Shown here piece by piece: positions 51,878 to 60,291 of a stretch of 64,000 nucleotides of DNA; positions within the stretch are counted from its first letter, which is position 1, and each line of letters opens with the position of its first letter. The position numbers were made by a program, and so were the translations under genes. Under the pieces are notes generated by a model. That model saw only the letters and a list, made by a program, of their open reading frames with translations. It was not told the DNA's origin and did no database searches. This DNA is from Novispirillum itersonii (GTDB lineage: Bacteria; Pseudomonadota; Alphaproteobacteria; Rhodospirillales; Rhodospirillaceae), in assembly GCF_014205675.1 (NCBI RefSeq), contig NZ_JACIIX010000010.1, forward strand, positions 1-64,000, read 5' to 3'.

Positions 51878-52533
51878 GCGCCACCTTCCATCCCCCTGAA
51901 GACCTGCTGCTGGCCTATGCCGCCGGATCGCTGGAAGAAGCGTCGGCCCTGCTGGTGGCCTGCCACCTGACCCTGTGCCCGGACTGCCGCCGGATGGCGG
52001 GCGAGGCCGAGGCGGTCGGCGGCACCCTGCTGGAGGATCTGCCCCCGGCGGCACTGGCGGACTCCGCCCTGGCCTCGGTGCTGGCCCGGCTGGGACCGGC
52101 GGCCCCGGTGTCGCGCCCGCTGCGCCCGGCTCCGGTGCGCCCTCCCCTGCCCGGTCTGCTGCCGAAGCCGCTGCGCGAGTATGTCGGGGCCGACACCGCC
52201 CGCCTGCCGTGGAAGCGGCTGCCGGGCGGGCTGGAGCAGGTGCCGGTGGTGACCCGCCCGCAGGCGCGGGCCCGGCTGTACCGCATTGCCCCGGGGATGG
52301 GGGTGCCGGAACACAGCCACGGCGGACTGGAAATGACGCTGGTGCTGGGCGGCGGGTTCACCGATGGTCACGGCCACTACGGGCCGGGCGACGTGGCGGT
52401 GATGACCGATGGCGGGGTGCACCGTCCGGTGGCCGATGCCGGGGACCCGTGCCTGTGTCTGGCGGTGACGACGGCCCCCCTGAAGCTGACCGGGCTGGTC
52501 GGTCGCCTGATCAATCCGTTCCTTGATCTGTAA
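51874..52533 (+). CDS. chrR: ChrR zinc-binding anti-sigma factor
   Basis: The 219-residue protein has an N-terminal zinc anti-sigma domain with CHLTLCPDC (His and Cys ligands near residues 31-38), which holds RpoE, and a C-terminal cupin domain (YRIAPGMGVPEHSHGGLEMTLVLGGGFTDGHGHYGPGDV near 135-175) whose histidines and glutamate bind metal. Singlet oxygen releases the sigma factor in characterised ChrR systems. The gene is translationally coupled to rpoE. Confidence 0.93.
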   Translation: MSATFHPPEDLLLAYAAGSLEEASALLVACHLTLCPDCRRMAGEAEAVGGTLLEDLPPAALADSALASVLARLGPAAPVSRPLRPAPVRPPLPGLLPKPLREYVGADTARLPWKRLPGGLEQVPVVTRPQARARLYRIAPGMGVPEHSHGGLEMTLVLGGGFTDGHGHYGPGDVAVMTDGGVHRPVADAGDPCLCLAVTTAPLKLTGLVGRLINPFLDL

Positions 52534-52551
52534 CGGGGCCTCCGGGACCGG

Positions 52552-52581
52552 TGATCCGGGCCGGAACCCGGTGCGTAGAGT
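52552..52581 (+). promoter_or_regulatory. RpoE-type promoter upstream of the first SDR gene
   Basis: TGATCC, an 18-bp spacer and TAGAGT occur 85 bases before the ATG at 52666. This has the same spacing and bases as the rpoE promoter. Confidence 0.7.
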
Positions 52582-52665
52582 GTGAAGGGGATCTCAGGGG
52601 GCACCGGTGTCTGCGGACCCGGACCCGGCCTGAGGCCCCCATGGATCACAGATCGGGGACCCGTC

Positions 52666-53418
52666 ATGAGCGATCATTCTTCTTCCGCCGCGCCGGTTCT
52701 GGTGTTCGGGGCCAGCGGCGGCATTGGTGCTGCCCTGTCCCGGCAGCTGGCGCAGGCCGGGCAGCCGCTGTATCTGTCGGCGCGCCGGGCGGAGCCGCTG
52801 GAGGCTTTGTGCTCCTCCCTCTCCTGCCCCGGTCAGGCGGCGGACGTGATGGACCCCGAAGCGGTGCGGCAGGTGACGGAGGCGGCGGTGGACGCCGGAA
52901 ACGGGCATCTGGCCGGGCTGGTTTACGCCGTCGGCACCCTGTCGCTGAAGGCGGTGACGTCGGCGACGGCGGAGGATCTGTTGGACGCCTACCGCCGCGA
53001 TGTGATCGGGGCCTTCACCGCCATCAAGGCGGCGCGGACCGCCCTGAAGGCGGCCGGGGGATCGGTGGTGCTGTTTTCCTCGGTGGCGGCGCGGCGGGGG
53101 TTTCCGTCGCATGTGGTGGTCGGGGCCGCCAAGGGCGCGGTGGAAGGGCTGGGGCTGTCGCTGGCGGCGGATCTGGCCCCGGAGGTCCGCGTCAACGTGA
53201 TCGCCCCCAGCCTGACCCGGACCCCGCTGACCGCCGGACTGATGGGCAACGACGCCATGGTTAAGGCGATGGCGGCCCGGCATCCGCTGAAGCGGACCGG
53301 CGAGGCGGAGGATGTGGCGGCTCTGGCGGCGTTCCTGCTGTCTCCGGCGGCGGGCTGGATCACCGGGCAGGTGATCGGTGCCGACGGTGGCCGCAGCACA
53401 GCGGAAGCACGGGGGTAA
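52666..53418 (+). CDS. SDR-family protein of the RpoE regulon, catalytic tyrosine replaced
   Basis: The 250-residue Rossmann protein has the cofactor loop VFGASGGIGAAL near residue 12 and a C-terminal ITGQVIGADGGRS typical of classical SDRs. The active-site segment reads SSVAARRGFPSHVVVGAAKGAVEG: the serine and lysine remain, but the tyrosine position of YxxxK is valine. Activity may be altered or lost. It is the first gene of a probable RpoE-controlled unit, seven bases ahead of a second SDR gene. Confidence 0.85.
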   Translation: MSDHSSSAAPVLVFGASGGIGAALSRQLAQAGQPLYLSARRAEPLEALCSSLSCPGQAADVMDPEAVRQVTEAAVDAGNGHLAGLVYAVGTLSLKAVTSATAEDLLDAYRRDVIGAFTAIKAARTALKAAGGSVVLFSSVAARRGFPSHVVVGAAKGAVEGLGLSLAADLAPEVRVNVIAPSLTRTPLTAGLMGNDAMVKAMAARHPLKRTGEAEDVAALAAFLLSPAAGWITGQVIGADGGRSTAEARG

Positions 53419-53425
53419 GCGGCTG

Positions 53426-54211
53426 ATGATCCGTCCGATGACACCCCCGCCCCATACGGTTTCGCTGCCCCAGCCCCCCGGCGGGGTGTGGATCACCGGG
53501 GCGGGCACCGGGATCGGTGCGGCGCTGGCCCGGCATCTGGGGGCAGTCGGCTGGCCGGTGACCGCCAGTGGCCGCCGGGCGGCCCCGTTACAGGCGCTGG
53601 CGTCGCAGTGTCCCGGCTGTGTGCCGGTGCCGCTGGATGTCACCGACCGGGCAGCGGTGCAGGCGGCGGTGGCGGCGATGGAACCGTCGCTGCCGATGAT
53701 GGCGGTGCTGTGCGCCGGAACCCATCACCCGACGCCCGGCGATGACTTTTCCGCCGCAGCGGTGCAAAGCCTGATCGACACCAACCTGATGGGCATCGTT
53801 CATTGCGTGGAAGCCCTGCTGCCGCTGTACCGGGCCCGCCGGAGCGGCCATCTGGTGCTGGTGGCGTCGGTGGCGGGATACCGCGGACTGCCGACAGCAG
53901 CCGGGTACTGCGCCAGTAAGGCGGCGGTGATCGCGCTGGCGGAATCGCTGCGACTGGATCTGGCTGACAGCGGGGTGCGGGTGACATTGGTCAATCCCGG
54001 CTTTGTCGATACGCCGCTGACCCGGCAAAATCCATTTCCGATGCCGGATCTGATCACGGCCGAAGCGGCGGCGCTGGCGATTGTGCGCGGGCTGGAGCGG
54101 GGCCGGTTCGAGATTGCCTTCCCATCCCGTTTTGCCGCTGCCATGAAGTTGCTGCGGTGTCTGCCGGACCGCTGGTATTTCGCGGCGGTCCGGCGCTTTA
54201 CCGGTCTGTAA
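53426..54211 (+). CDS. SDR-family oxidoreductase, second gene of the RpoE-linked unit
   Basis: The 261-residue protein has ITGAGTGIGAALARHLG near residue 22, CAGTH, the catalytic VASVAGYRGLPTAAGYCASKAAVIAL (Ser and Tyr-x-x-x-Lys intact) and NPGFVDTPLT. It is a complete classical SDR with a hydrophobic C-terminus (FAAAMKLLRCLPDRWYFAAVRRF), as in bacterial fatty-acyl or lipid-linked SDRs. The start at 53426 follows the previous stop by seven bases. Convergent to the FAD oxidoreductase gene. Confidence 0.87.
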   Translation: MIRPMTPPPHTVSLPQPPGGVWITGAGTGIGAALARHLGAVGWPVTASGRRAAPLQALASQCPGCVPVPLDVTDRAAVQAAVAAMEPSLPMMAVLCAGTHHPTPGDDFSAAAVQSLIDTNLMGIVHCVEALLPLYRARRSGHLVLVASVAGYRGLPTAAGYCASKAAVIALAESLRLDLADSGVRVTLVNPGFVDTPLTRQNPFPMPDLITAEAAALAIVRGLERGRFEIAFPSRFAAAMKLLRCLPDRWYFAAVRRFTGL

Positions 54212-54229
54212 GGGCTCGGTCTGCCGGGC

Positions 54230-55585
54230 TTAGGCCGCCGGGCTGTGGGTGGCGGTCCCGGCGGTTTCCCACACCGGCGGGCAGCCGATGGAGCGGGCGG
54301 CGGCGAGGCCGGAGGAAAAGGCATCCTCATGGAAGCCGTAGCCGAAATACGATCCGCAGAACCACAGACGGTCCGTCCCCTGCACCTGATGCAGGGCCTT
54401 CTGAGCCGCCATCGCATCGGCGTCAAACACCGGATGGGCATAGGTGAAGCGGCGGTATTCCTTCGCCGGATCAATGGTATCGTGCGGATTGAGGGTGACG
54501 AACAGCGGGGTGTGATCCGGCAGGTTTTGCAGGCGGTTCATCCAGTAGGTGACGCACAGGTCCGACGTGCCGCCGGGGCCCCGCCGGGCCCGGTAATTCC
54601 ATGCCGACCACACCCGGGGGCGCACCGGCATCTGGGCGGTGTCGCCGTGCAGCACCGCCAGATTGTCCTGATAGCGGAAAGCCCCCAGCAGCCGCTGTTC
54701 CTGCGCGTGCGGGGCCTCGATCATCGCCAGCGCCTGATCGGCGTGGGTGCCGATCACCACCGCATCGAACAGGTCGTCGGATCCGCTTTCGGTCAGTACC
54801 CGGACCCCTGCCCCGCCTGTGCAGCGGATCACCCGGGTGACGGCCTCGCCAAGGCGCAGGGTGGCCGGGGTATCGGCCAGCAGGCGGCGGACGTATTCCC
54901 GGCTGCCGCCGACCACGGTGCGCCAGCGCGGGCGGTCGGTGATCTGCAACAGGCCATGGTTGGTGCAGAACCGCACGAAGCTGGACATCGGGAAGGCCAT
55001 CATCGTTTCCGGCGGTGCCGACCAGATGGCGGCGGCCATCGGCAGCAGGTGATCGTCGATGAAGGCCTGGCCATAGCCGTTCTGCCGCAGATAGTCGCCC
55101 AGCGACAGTCCGGATCCCACCGTCTGGGCATCGACCGGAGCCTGCCGGTAAAAGCGCAGGATATCGCGCAGCATGCCGTAAAACCGGGGGCGCAGCAGGT
55201 TGCCGCGCTGGCCGAACAGGCCGGAGAGGTCACTGCCGGAATATTCCAGCACCCCGCGCTGCCCGGCCTCATCCAGCGTGACGGCGAAGGACATGCCGGT
55301 GTCCTGCGTCGGCATCTTCAGATGATCGAACAGGCGGATCAGGTTGGGATAGGTGCGGATGTTGTAGACGATGAAACCGGTATCGACCGCCACCGGCTGT
55401 CCGTCGGCCCCCGGCACCTCCACCGTGTTGGCATGGCCGCCGGGGCGGGGTTCGCTGTCGAACACCGTCACCACATGGCGCCGGGACAGGGCCCAGGCCG
55501 CACCAAGGGCGGCGGCGCCGCTGCCGATGACGGCAATGCGCCGGGCGTCGGGAAGGGGGCGGTAGGGAGAGTCGATATGCGACAT
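54230..55585 (-). CDS. FAD-dependent amine-oxidase-like oxidoreductase (COG2907 type)
   Basis: The 451-residue flavoprotein has the N-terminal RRIAVIGSGAAALGAAWALSRRHVVTVFDSEPRPGGHANTV, an amine-oxidase-type FAD loop, and a C-terminal WFCGSYFGYGFHEDAFSSGLAAA. COG2907 proteins are commonly in RpoE-ChrR regulons beside cyclopropane/furan fatty-acid methyltransferases; here no such methyltransferase is adjacent. A TGATCC-N18-TAAGAT promoter lies 40-69 bases before the start, and the gene points back towards the SDR pair. Confidence 0.88.
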   Translation of the reverse strand: MSHIDSPYRPLPDARRIAVIGSGAAALGAAWALSRRHVVTVFDSEPRPGGHANTVEVPGADGQPVAVDTGFIVYNIRTYPNLIRLFDHLKMPTQDTGMSFAVTLDEAGQRGVLEYSGSDLSGLFGQRGNLLRPRFYGMLRDILRFYRQAPVDAQTVGSGLSLGDYLRQNGYGQAFIDDHLLPMAAAIWSAPPETMMAFPMSSFVRFCTNHGLLQITDRPRWRTVVGGSREYVRRLLADTPATLRLGEAVTRVIRCTGGAGVRVLTESGSDDLFDAVVIGTHADQALAMIEAPHAQEQRLLGAFRYQDNLAVLHGDTAQMPVRPRVWSAWNYRARRGPGGTSDLCVTYWMNRLQNLPDHTPLFVTLNPHDTIDPAKEYRRFTYAHPVFDADAMAAQKALHQVQGTDRLWFCGSYFGYGFHEDAFSSGLAAARSIGCPPVWETAGTATHSPAA

Positions 55586-55624
55586 GACGGACGTCCGGGC
55601 TGCGGTCGATTGGAAGCTTTTCTA

Positions 55625-55654
55625 ATCTTACGCAGAAAAACCGGACCCGGATCA
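55625..55654 (-). promoter_or_regulatory. RpoE-type promoter of the FAD oxidoreductase gene
   Basis: On minus, TGATCC (55654-55649), an 18-bp spacer and TAAGAT (55630-55625) are present, 40 bases before the ATG at 55585. Confidence 0.72.
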
Positions 55655-55762
55655 CGGGTATCCGCTGTTTTCGCGAGAGTTTGACAGTATCGTCTCTTGA
55701 AGCGGCCCGGTGGGGCCGATATACCCCGAAAGACGCGGTAACCGGAAACCTTTGAGGCAGGC

Positions 55763-57472
55763 ATGGCGGAGTTTCACTCCACTCTTTATGACATTCTGTG
55801 GCTGCTTCTGGCGGCGGTGGTGGCGGTGCCGGTGCTGCAACGGTTCGGGGTGCCGTCGGTTCTGGGCTATCTGGCGGCCGGGGCGGCGCTGGGGCCGTAT
55901 ACGCCGGGGGTGGTGATCGATGTGGAATCGACCCTGCCGCTGGCCGAGTTCGGGGTGGTGTTCCTGCTGTTTGCCATCGGGCTGGAGCTGCCGCTGTCGC
56001 GGCTGCGCACCATGCGGCGCTATATCTTCGGGCTGGGGGCATTGCAGGTGCTGGTGACGGCGACGGTGCTGGGCGGGCTGGCCTTCGCCCTTGGCCTGTC
56101 GCCGAAGGCGGCGGTGCTGGTCGGGGTGACGCTGGCCTTTTCCTCCACTGCCACCGTGCTGGCCATTCTGGTGGAACGCAACGAGGCGGTGACCCAGACC
56201 GGCCGGGTCAGCATCGCCGTGCTGATCTTTCAGGATCTGGCGGTGGTGCCGGTGCTGGCGCTGCTGCCGCTGCTGGCCGGGACCGGCCATGATATCGGCA
56301 CCGCACTGGGGCTGGCGCTGGCCAAGGCCTGTGTCGCCATGGCGCTGATCTTTGTGCTGGGCCGCTATGTGGTGCGCCCGCTGTACGGCTTTATCGCCGC
56401 CCGCCGGACATCGGAGGTGTTTACCGCCGCCAACCTGCTGCTGGTGTTGACGGTGGCGTGGGTGACGGAAATGGCCGGGATGTCGATGGCGCTGGGGGCG
56501 TTTCTTGCCGGTCTGCTGCTGGCCGACAGCCCGTACCGCCATCAGGTGGAAGCCGATATTGACCCCTTCCGGGGGCTGCTGCTCGGGCTGTTCTTCATGA
56601 CGGTGGGGATGAGCGTCGATCTGCCGTTTGTGGCGCAAAACCTGCTGCTGGTGCTGGCGGTGACGCTGGGGCTGCTGGCGGTCAAGGCGCTGGTGCTGAC
56701 CGGGCTGGCCCGGCTGCTGCGGGTGGACTGGGCCACGGTGCTGCGGGTCGGCCTGCTGCTGGCACAGGGCGGGGAGTTTGCCTTTGTGGTGTTCGGTAAG
56801 GCGGGGGCGCTGGGGGTGCTGGACCACACCACCACCCAGACCCTGACCGCCACCGTCGCCCTGTCGATGATCCTGACGCCGCTGCTGTCCTCCACCGGGC
56901 GGCGCTGGTCGAAGAAGCTGAAGCGGCGGATGGGGCTGGATCTGGTGCCGACCGGCACCGAAGAGGTGCAGCAGCATGTGATCATTGCCGGATATGGCCG
57001 GGTCGGGCGCACCATTGCCGGGCTGTTGCAGGAACACGGCGTCCCCTACGTGGCGCTGGATCTGGATGCCGAGCGGGTGGCGCAGGCGCGGGCGGAAGGC
57101 CTGCCGGTGTTCTATGGCGATGTCAGTCAGGCCGGGGTGCTGCGCTCCATCGGCATTGACCGGGCGCGGGCGGTGATTGTCACCGTCAACAATGCCCGGG
57201 GGGCGGAGCGGGCGGTGGGGGCGGTGCATGACCATGCGCCGGGCCTGCCGATCATCGCCCGGGCCCATGATCTGCGCCAGCAGGGAGTTCTGCGCACCGC
57301 CGGGGCGGCGCAGGTGGTGCCGGAGGCGATTGAGGTCAGTTTCCAGATGGCCGGGCTGGCGCTGCGGTCGATGGGGATTGCCGATGACATTATCGAACGC
57401 TGTCTGGCAGGACACCGCAGCAGCGGTTATGGCACACTGGAAAGCGGGAACGACGGAGCAGGACACCGATGA
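55763..57472 (+). CDS. CPA2-family cation:proton antiporter (KefB-like) with RCK domain
   Basis: The 569-residue inner-membrane protein has about 12-13 membrane segments (residues 1-385), including GYLAAGAALGPYTPGV, LLFAIGLELPLSRLRTMRR and the FQDLAVVPVLAL segment with the ion-site aspartate. A C-terminal RCK/TrkA-N domain follows (HVIIAGYGRVGRTIAGLLQEHGVPYVALDLDAERV, then YGDVSQAGVLRSIGIDRARAVIVTVNN). It probably exchanges K+ or Na+ for H+ under NAD(H) control. GAGGCAGG lies before the ATG, and the DUF3124 gene overlaps its end. Confidence 0.92.
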   Translation: MAEFHSTLYDILWLLLAAVVAVPVLQRFGVPSVLGYLAAGAALGPYTPGVVIDVESTLPLAEFGVVFLLFAIGLELPLSRLRTMRRYIFGLGALQVLVTATVLGGLAFALGLSPKAAVLVGVTLAFSSTATVLAILVERNEAVTQTGRVSIAVLIFQDLAVVPVLALLPLLAGTGHDIGTALGLALAKACVAMALIFVLGRYVVRPLYGFIAARRTSEVFTAANLLLVLTVAWVTEMAGMSMALGAFLAGLLLADSPYRHQVEADIDPFRGLLLGLFFMTVGMSVDLPFVAQNLLLVLAVTLGLLAVKALVLTGLARLLRVDWATVLRVGLLLAQGGEFAFVVFGKAGALGVLDHTTTQTLTATVALSMILTPLLSSTGRRWSKKLKRRMGLDLVPTGTEEVQQHVIIAGYGRVGRTIAGLLQEHGVPYVALDLDAERVAQARAEGLPVFYGDVSQAGVLRSIGIDRARAVIVTVNNARGAERAVGAVHDHAPGLPIIARAHDLRQQGVLRTAGAAQVVPEAIEVSFQMAGLALRSMGIADDIIERCLAGHRSSGYGTLESGNDGAGHR

Positions 57473-57984
57473 TGCGGGGCATGAAACGGATGCGGGCAGG
57501 GCTGCTGGCGCTGCTGCTGGCCGGGATGGCGGTGGCACCGGGCGCGGTGGCGGCGGATCCGGCGGGGCGGAGCCGGGGCCAGACCCTGTACGTTCCGGTC
57601 TATTCCAGCGTGCTGCACGGCAATCAGGACCGCAGCGGCAATCCGGGGGAGTGGCTGCTGTCGGTGATGGTGTCCCTGCGCAATACCGATCCCCGCCTGC
57701 CGGTGCGGATCACGGCGGCGCGGTATTATGACGGTGCAGGGACCCTGCTGCGGGAGTACGTGACCGAACCGAAGACGCTGGCCCCGCTGGCCTCAATGGC
57801 GACCTTTATTGAGAACCGCGATACCGCCGGGGGCAGCGGCGGCAGTCTGGTGGTGACGTGGGAGGCGGAGGGGGCGGCCAGCCCGCTGCTGGTGGAGGCG
57901 TTGCATACCGACCTGTTCGGCACGCGGTCGATTTCCTTCGTCAGCCGGGGCGAGGTGATCGCGCCGGACGGGAAGGCCCCATGA
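57469..57984 (+). CDS. DUF3124 exported protein
   Basis: The 171-residue protein has an N-terminal signal peptide (cleavage near VAADP, residue about 28) and the DUF3124 pattern: QTLYVPVYSSVLHGNQDR, SVMVSLRNTDP, ITAARYYDGAGTLLREYV, LAPLASMATFIENRDTAGGSGGSLVVTWEA. It is periplasmic and of unknown role. Its ATG overlaps the antiporter stop, so the two are coupled; DUF3124 genes recur next to cation antiporters. Confidence 0.87.
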   Translation: MMRGMKRMRAGLLALLLAGMAVAPGAVAADPAGRSRGQTLYVPVYSSVLHGNQDRSGNPGEWLLSVMVSLRNTDPRLPVRITAARYYDGAGTLLREYVTEPKTLAPLASMATFIENRDTAGGSGGSLVVTWEAEGAASPLLVEALHTDLFGTRSISFVSRGEVIAPDGKAP

Positions 57985-58000
57985 TATCAAAAGGCTGATA

Positions 58001-58037
58001 AAAAGCAGACAGCCGCCATCCAATGGATAGCGGCTGT
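58001..58037 (-). terminator. Rho-independent terminator of the 58063 gene
   Basis: On minus, 13-bp arms (ACAGCCGCTATCC / GGATGGCGGCTGT, one G.T) with an ATT loop are followed by CTGCTTTTT. It may also serve the convergent DUF3124 gene. Confidence 0.8.
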
Positions 58038-58062
58038 ATATCATTTTGATATTGGATGGATA

Positions 58063-58464
58063 TCAGTAGACCGGATCGGTCACGCCTTCGACCGGGATCG
58101 CGCCCTGTTCGATCTCGCGGGTCAGGGCGATGAAACCGGCTTCCAGTTCCTCGCAGTAGGCCCGCAGGGCCTGAAGCTCGCGGAACTGTTCCGGCTGCGG
58201 CAGGCCCCGGTTCTTGCCGACTTCCAGCAGGGCGGAGTAATAGCGGGTCTTCAGGTTGGCCAGCCGGGCGGCCAGAGCCTCAATCTCCGGCTGAACCAGC
58301 GGGCCGCAGGTCCGGGCCATCTGCTGCTTCAGGGCGTCGTCGGCGAAGGTTTCCAGATGCCGGGCGTACATGGTCCGGGTCATGATCCGGTCGCGGCGCT
58401 GCGAGGACACACCGCCGCTGCCGGTGTGGGCGGCCTTGAGGTCGATGGCGTCAGTGAAGGTCAT
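58063..58464 (-). CDS. Conserved hypothetical protein, helical
   Basis: The 133-residue protein has no signal peptide or membrane segment and is predicted almost wholly helical (MTRTMYARHLETFADDALKQQMARTCGPLVQPEIEALAARLANLKTRYYSALLEVGKNRG, then LRAYCEELEAGFIALTREIEQGA). I do not recognise a family. The start at 58464 has GGGGAA upstream. It is monocistronic with its own terminator, which supports a real gene. Confidence 0.72.
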   Translation of the reverse strand: MTFTDAIDLKAAHTGSGGVSSQRRDRIMTRTMYARHLETFADDALKQQMARTCGPLVQPEIEALAARLANLKTRYYSALLEVGKNRGLPQPEQFRELQALRAYCEELEAGFIALTREIEQGAIPVEGVTDPVY

Positions 58465-58844
58465 GAGACTGTTCCCCGGGAAAAGCAGGGCCAAAACTGG
58501 CAGATCAGGCAAGCACGAACCATGCCATGAAAAGATTAACGCTTTCTGTTGCGGTTTCCTGCGTTGGAAGAACAGGATAGGGGATCTGCCCCGGCTGCTT
58601 CCGGGGCCGGGGAGGGAGGCCGCTGCCGCTCCGGGGCGGCAAAATATGCCGGACCGGGGCCGGAGGGGGCGCAGGTCTTGCCGGGGCGGGGCGGGAAACT
58701 GCCTGCGGCCTGAAACCGGGGGGCAGACAGCCGTGCTCTGTCTGGTATAAGGATCCGCACTTCTGTACCATAGCAGAGGTCCCTCACCGGTCACGGGCCG
58801 GACGGGGAGCGGCCCATGATTCCGCAGGTGATATTCTGACTTCT
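58465..58844. other. Divergent promoter region before the GntR gene
   Basis: The 380-bp gap is GC-rich with no convincing gene. Nearest the GntR gene it holds a TGGTA / TACCA inverted pair (58743-58770), which might be a GntR-type operator, though the 18-bp spacing is wide. Confidence 0.5.
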
Positions 58845-59504
58845 ATGCTTAAGCGCCAGACCATGACTGAAGGCCTGACCGATCTGCTGCGGAAGGCCAT
58901 CCTGAGCGGGGAAATCCCCGAAGGCACCCAGCTGCGGCAGGATGCGATTGCCCGGCAGTATGATGTCAGCCGCATCCCGGTGCGGGAAGCCCTGCGCCAG
59001 CTGGAGGCGGAAGGGCTGATCGTCAGCCATGCCCACCGCAGTTCGATCGTGGCGTCGCTGTCCCTCAGCGATATTGATGAGATTTTCGAGATCCGGTCGA
59101 TCCTTGAACCGCACCTGCTGGTGTTGTCGCTGCCGAACCTGACGGCGGCGGATTTTGCGGCGGCGGACGCCGTGCTGACCGAATACGATGCGGCGCTGGC
59201 GGCGGGCGATGTCGGCAGCTGGGGGGACCTGAACTGGCGGTTTCACGGGATTCTGTGCGGGGCAGCCGGGCGGCCGCAGACCTGGGCGGTGGTCAACGGC
59301 CTTCAGCGCAAGATCGACCGCTATACCCGCATGCAGCTGCATTATACTGATGGCGTGGTCAAGGCCCAGACCGAGCACCGGGCCCTGCTGGACCTGTGCA
59401 GCAGCGGCAAGGCTGAACAGGCGGCGGCCCATCTGGCCGTGCATATCCGCGAGGCCGGGCAGGCACTGCGGGATTTCCTGCGTCAGCACGCCGGAAAGGA
59501 ATAA
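58845..59504 (+). CDS. GntR-family (FadR/FCD type) transcriptional regulator
   Basis: The 219-residue protein has an N-terminal winged HTH (LTDLLRKAILSGEIPEGTQLRQDAIARQYDVSRIPVREALRQLEAEGLI) and a C-terminal FCD domain (LSLSDIDEIFEIRSILEPHLLVLSL, then WRFHGILCG with the metal or ligand histidine, and HLAVHIREAG). FCD proteins sense carboxylic acids. No catabolic operon is adjacent, so the target is unknown. The ribosome site of the ATG at 58845 is weak; ATG 58863 is the alternative. Confidence 0.9.
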   Translation: MLKRQTMTEGLTDLLRKAILSGEIPEGTQLRQDAIARQYDVSRIPVREALRQLEAEGLIVSHAHRSSIVASLSLSDIDEIFEIRSILEPHLLVLSLPNLTAADFAAADAVLTEYDAALAAGDVGSWGDLNWRFHGILCGAAGRPQTWAVVNGLQRKIDRYTRMQLHYTDGVVKAQTEHRALLDLCSSGKAEQAAAHLAVHIREAGQALRDFLRQHAGKE

Positions 59505-59570
59505 GCGGCGGCTGCCCTTTGAACTGATCCGTTGGGGGCCGACAAGCCCGTGCGGCGTCTCAGCGTCACG

Positions 59571-59613
59571 GTCCCGACATGACCTGATCCGACGGGTCAG
59601 GTCATGTCGGGAC
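59571..59613. repeat. Perfect 17-bp inverted repeat
   Basis: GTCCCGACATGACCTGA and its exact complement surround a 9-nt loop, between the GntR gene and the convergent soxR. No U-run follows, so it may be a stem-only transcription barrier or another structured element. Confidence 0.85.
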
Positions 59614-59678
59614 GGTATAACCGGGGCAAAGCCCCCCTCTGTCTGGGAAACCGGCCTTCTCTGGACACCGGCAGGCTT

Positions 59679-60176
59679 CTATACGGCTGTCCCGCCTGTT
59701 TGTGTTCCTTCCAGAGGGTCGGGGCCTTCCAGCAGGCGCGGGCCTTGCCCTTCTGCCCCCAGATGGTCGCCCGGGTTGCGCAGAGGGCAGTCTTCCATCG
59801 ACAGGCAGCCGCAGCCGATACAGCCATCCAGATGATCCCGCAGCCGGGTCAGGCCATCGATCCGGCGTTGCAGAGCCTCGCGCCAGCCGGAGGCCATAGT
59901 CTGGATATCAGCCGTCGTCAGCGGTTGACCGGGTGGAAACGGAGCCAGCAGGGCAGAAATTTCTGCCAGCGGAAGCCCGAGGCGTTGGGCAACGCGAATG
60001 ATTGACACCCGGCGCAGGATATCCCGGGTGTAACGGCGCTGGTTCCCGGGGCTGCGGTGAGCGGCAATCAGCCCTTTGGATTCATAAAAATGCAGGGTGG
60101 AGATGGCGAGGCCACTGCGGCGTGAGACGTCGCCAATGGTCAACAACAGTGGCAGGGGGCGGTGGCCGGCTGTCAT
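59679..60176 (-). CDS. soxR: SoxR redox-sensing regulator
   Basis: The 165-residue MerR-family protein has the N-terminal HTH ([41 protein letters not shown]), a dimerisation helix and the SoxR [2Fe-2S] cysteine signature [12 protein letters not shown] near residues 124-135. It senses redox-active compounds or superoxide by cluster oxidation. The ATG at 60176 has GAGGA upstream. It is divergent from an SDR gene whose promoter has the MerR-type 19-bp spacer. No soxS is present, as usual outside enterobacteria. Confidence 0.93.
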   Translation of the reverse strand: MTAGHRPLPLLLTIGDVSRRSGLAISTLHFYESKGLIAAHRSPGNQRRYTRDILRRVSIIRVAQRLGLPLAEISALLAPFPPGQPLTTADIQTMASGWREALQRRIDGLTRLRDHLDGCIGCGCLSMEDCPLRNPGDHLGAEGQGPRLLEGPDPLEGTQTGGTAV

Positions 60177-60187
60177 CAGATCCTCGC

Positions 60188-60218
60188 TTGACCTTAACCA
60201 TACTTGAGGTTCTATACC
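60188..60218 (+). promoter_or_regulatory. SoxR-controlled promoter with 19-bp spacer
   Basis: TTGACC (60188-60193) and TATACC (60213-60218) are separated by 19 bp, the overlong spacer of MerR-family promoters. The spacer region contains an imperfect dyad ACCTTAA / TTGAGGT resembling the SoxR site CCTCAAG-N4-CTTGAGG. It would drive the SDR gene at 60292. Confidence 0.75.
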
Positions 60219-60291
60219 AACGGTCTGTTTGTCAGCGCAAGCCCGGTCCCCGGCTGGACCGGGCCTGTGCAGGGAAGAGGGACAAGGACTG

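Noticed and set aside
59571-59613. Rho-independent terminator between the GntR gene and soxR
   Set aside because: The stem is perfect, but there is no U-run on either side, so it is listed as an inverted repeat only.
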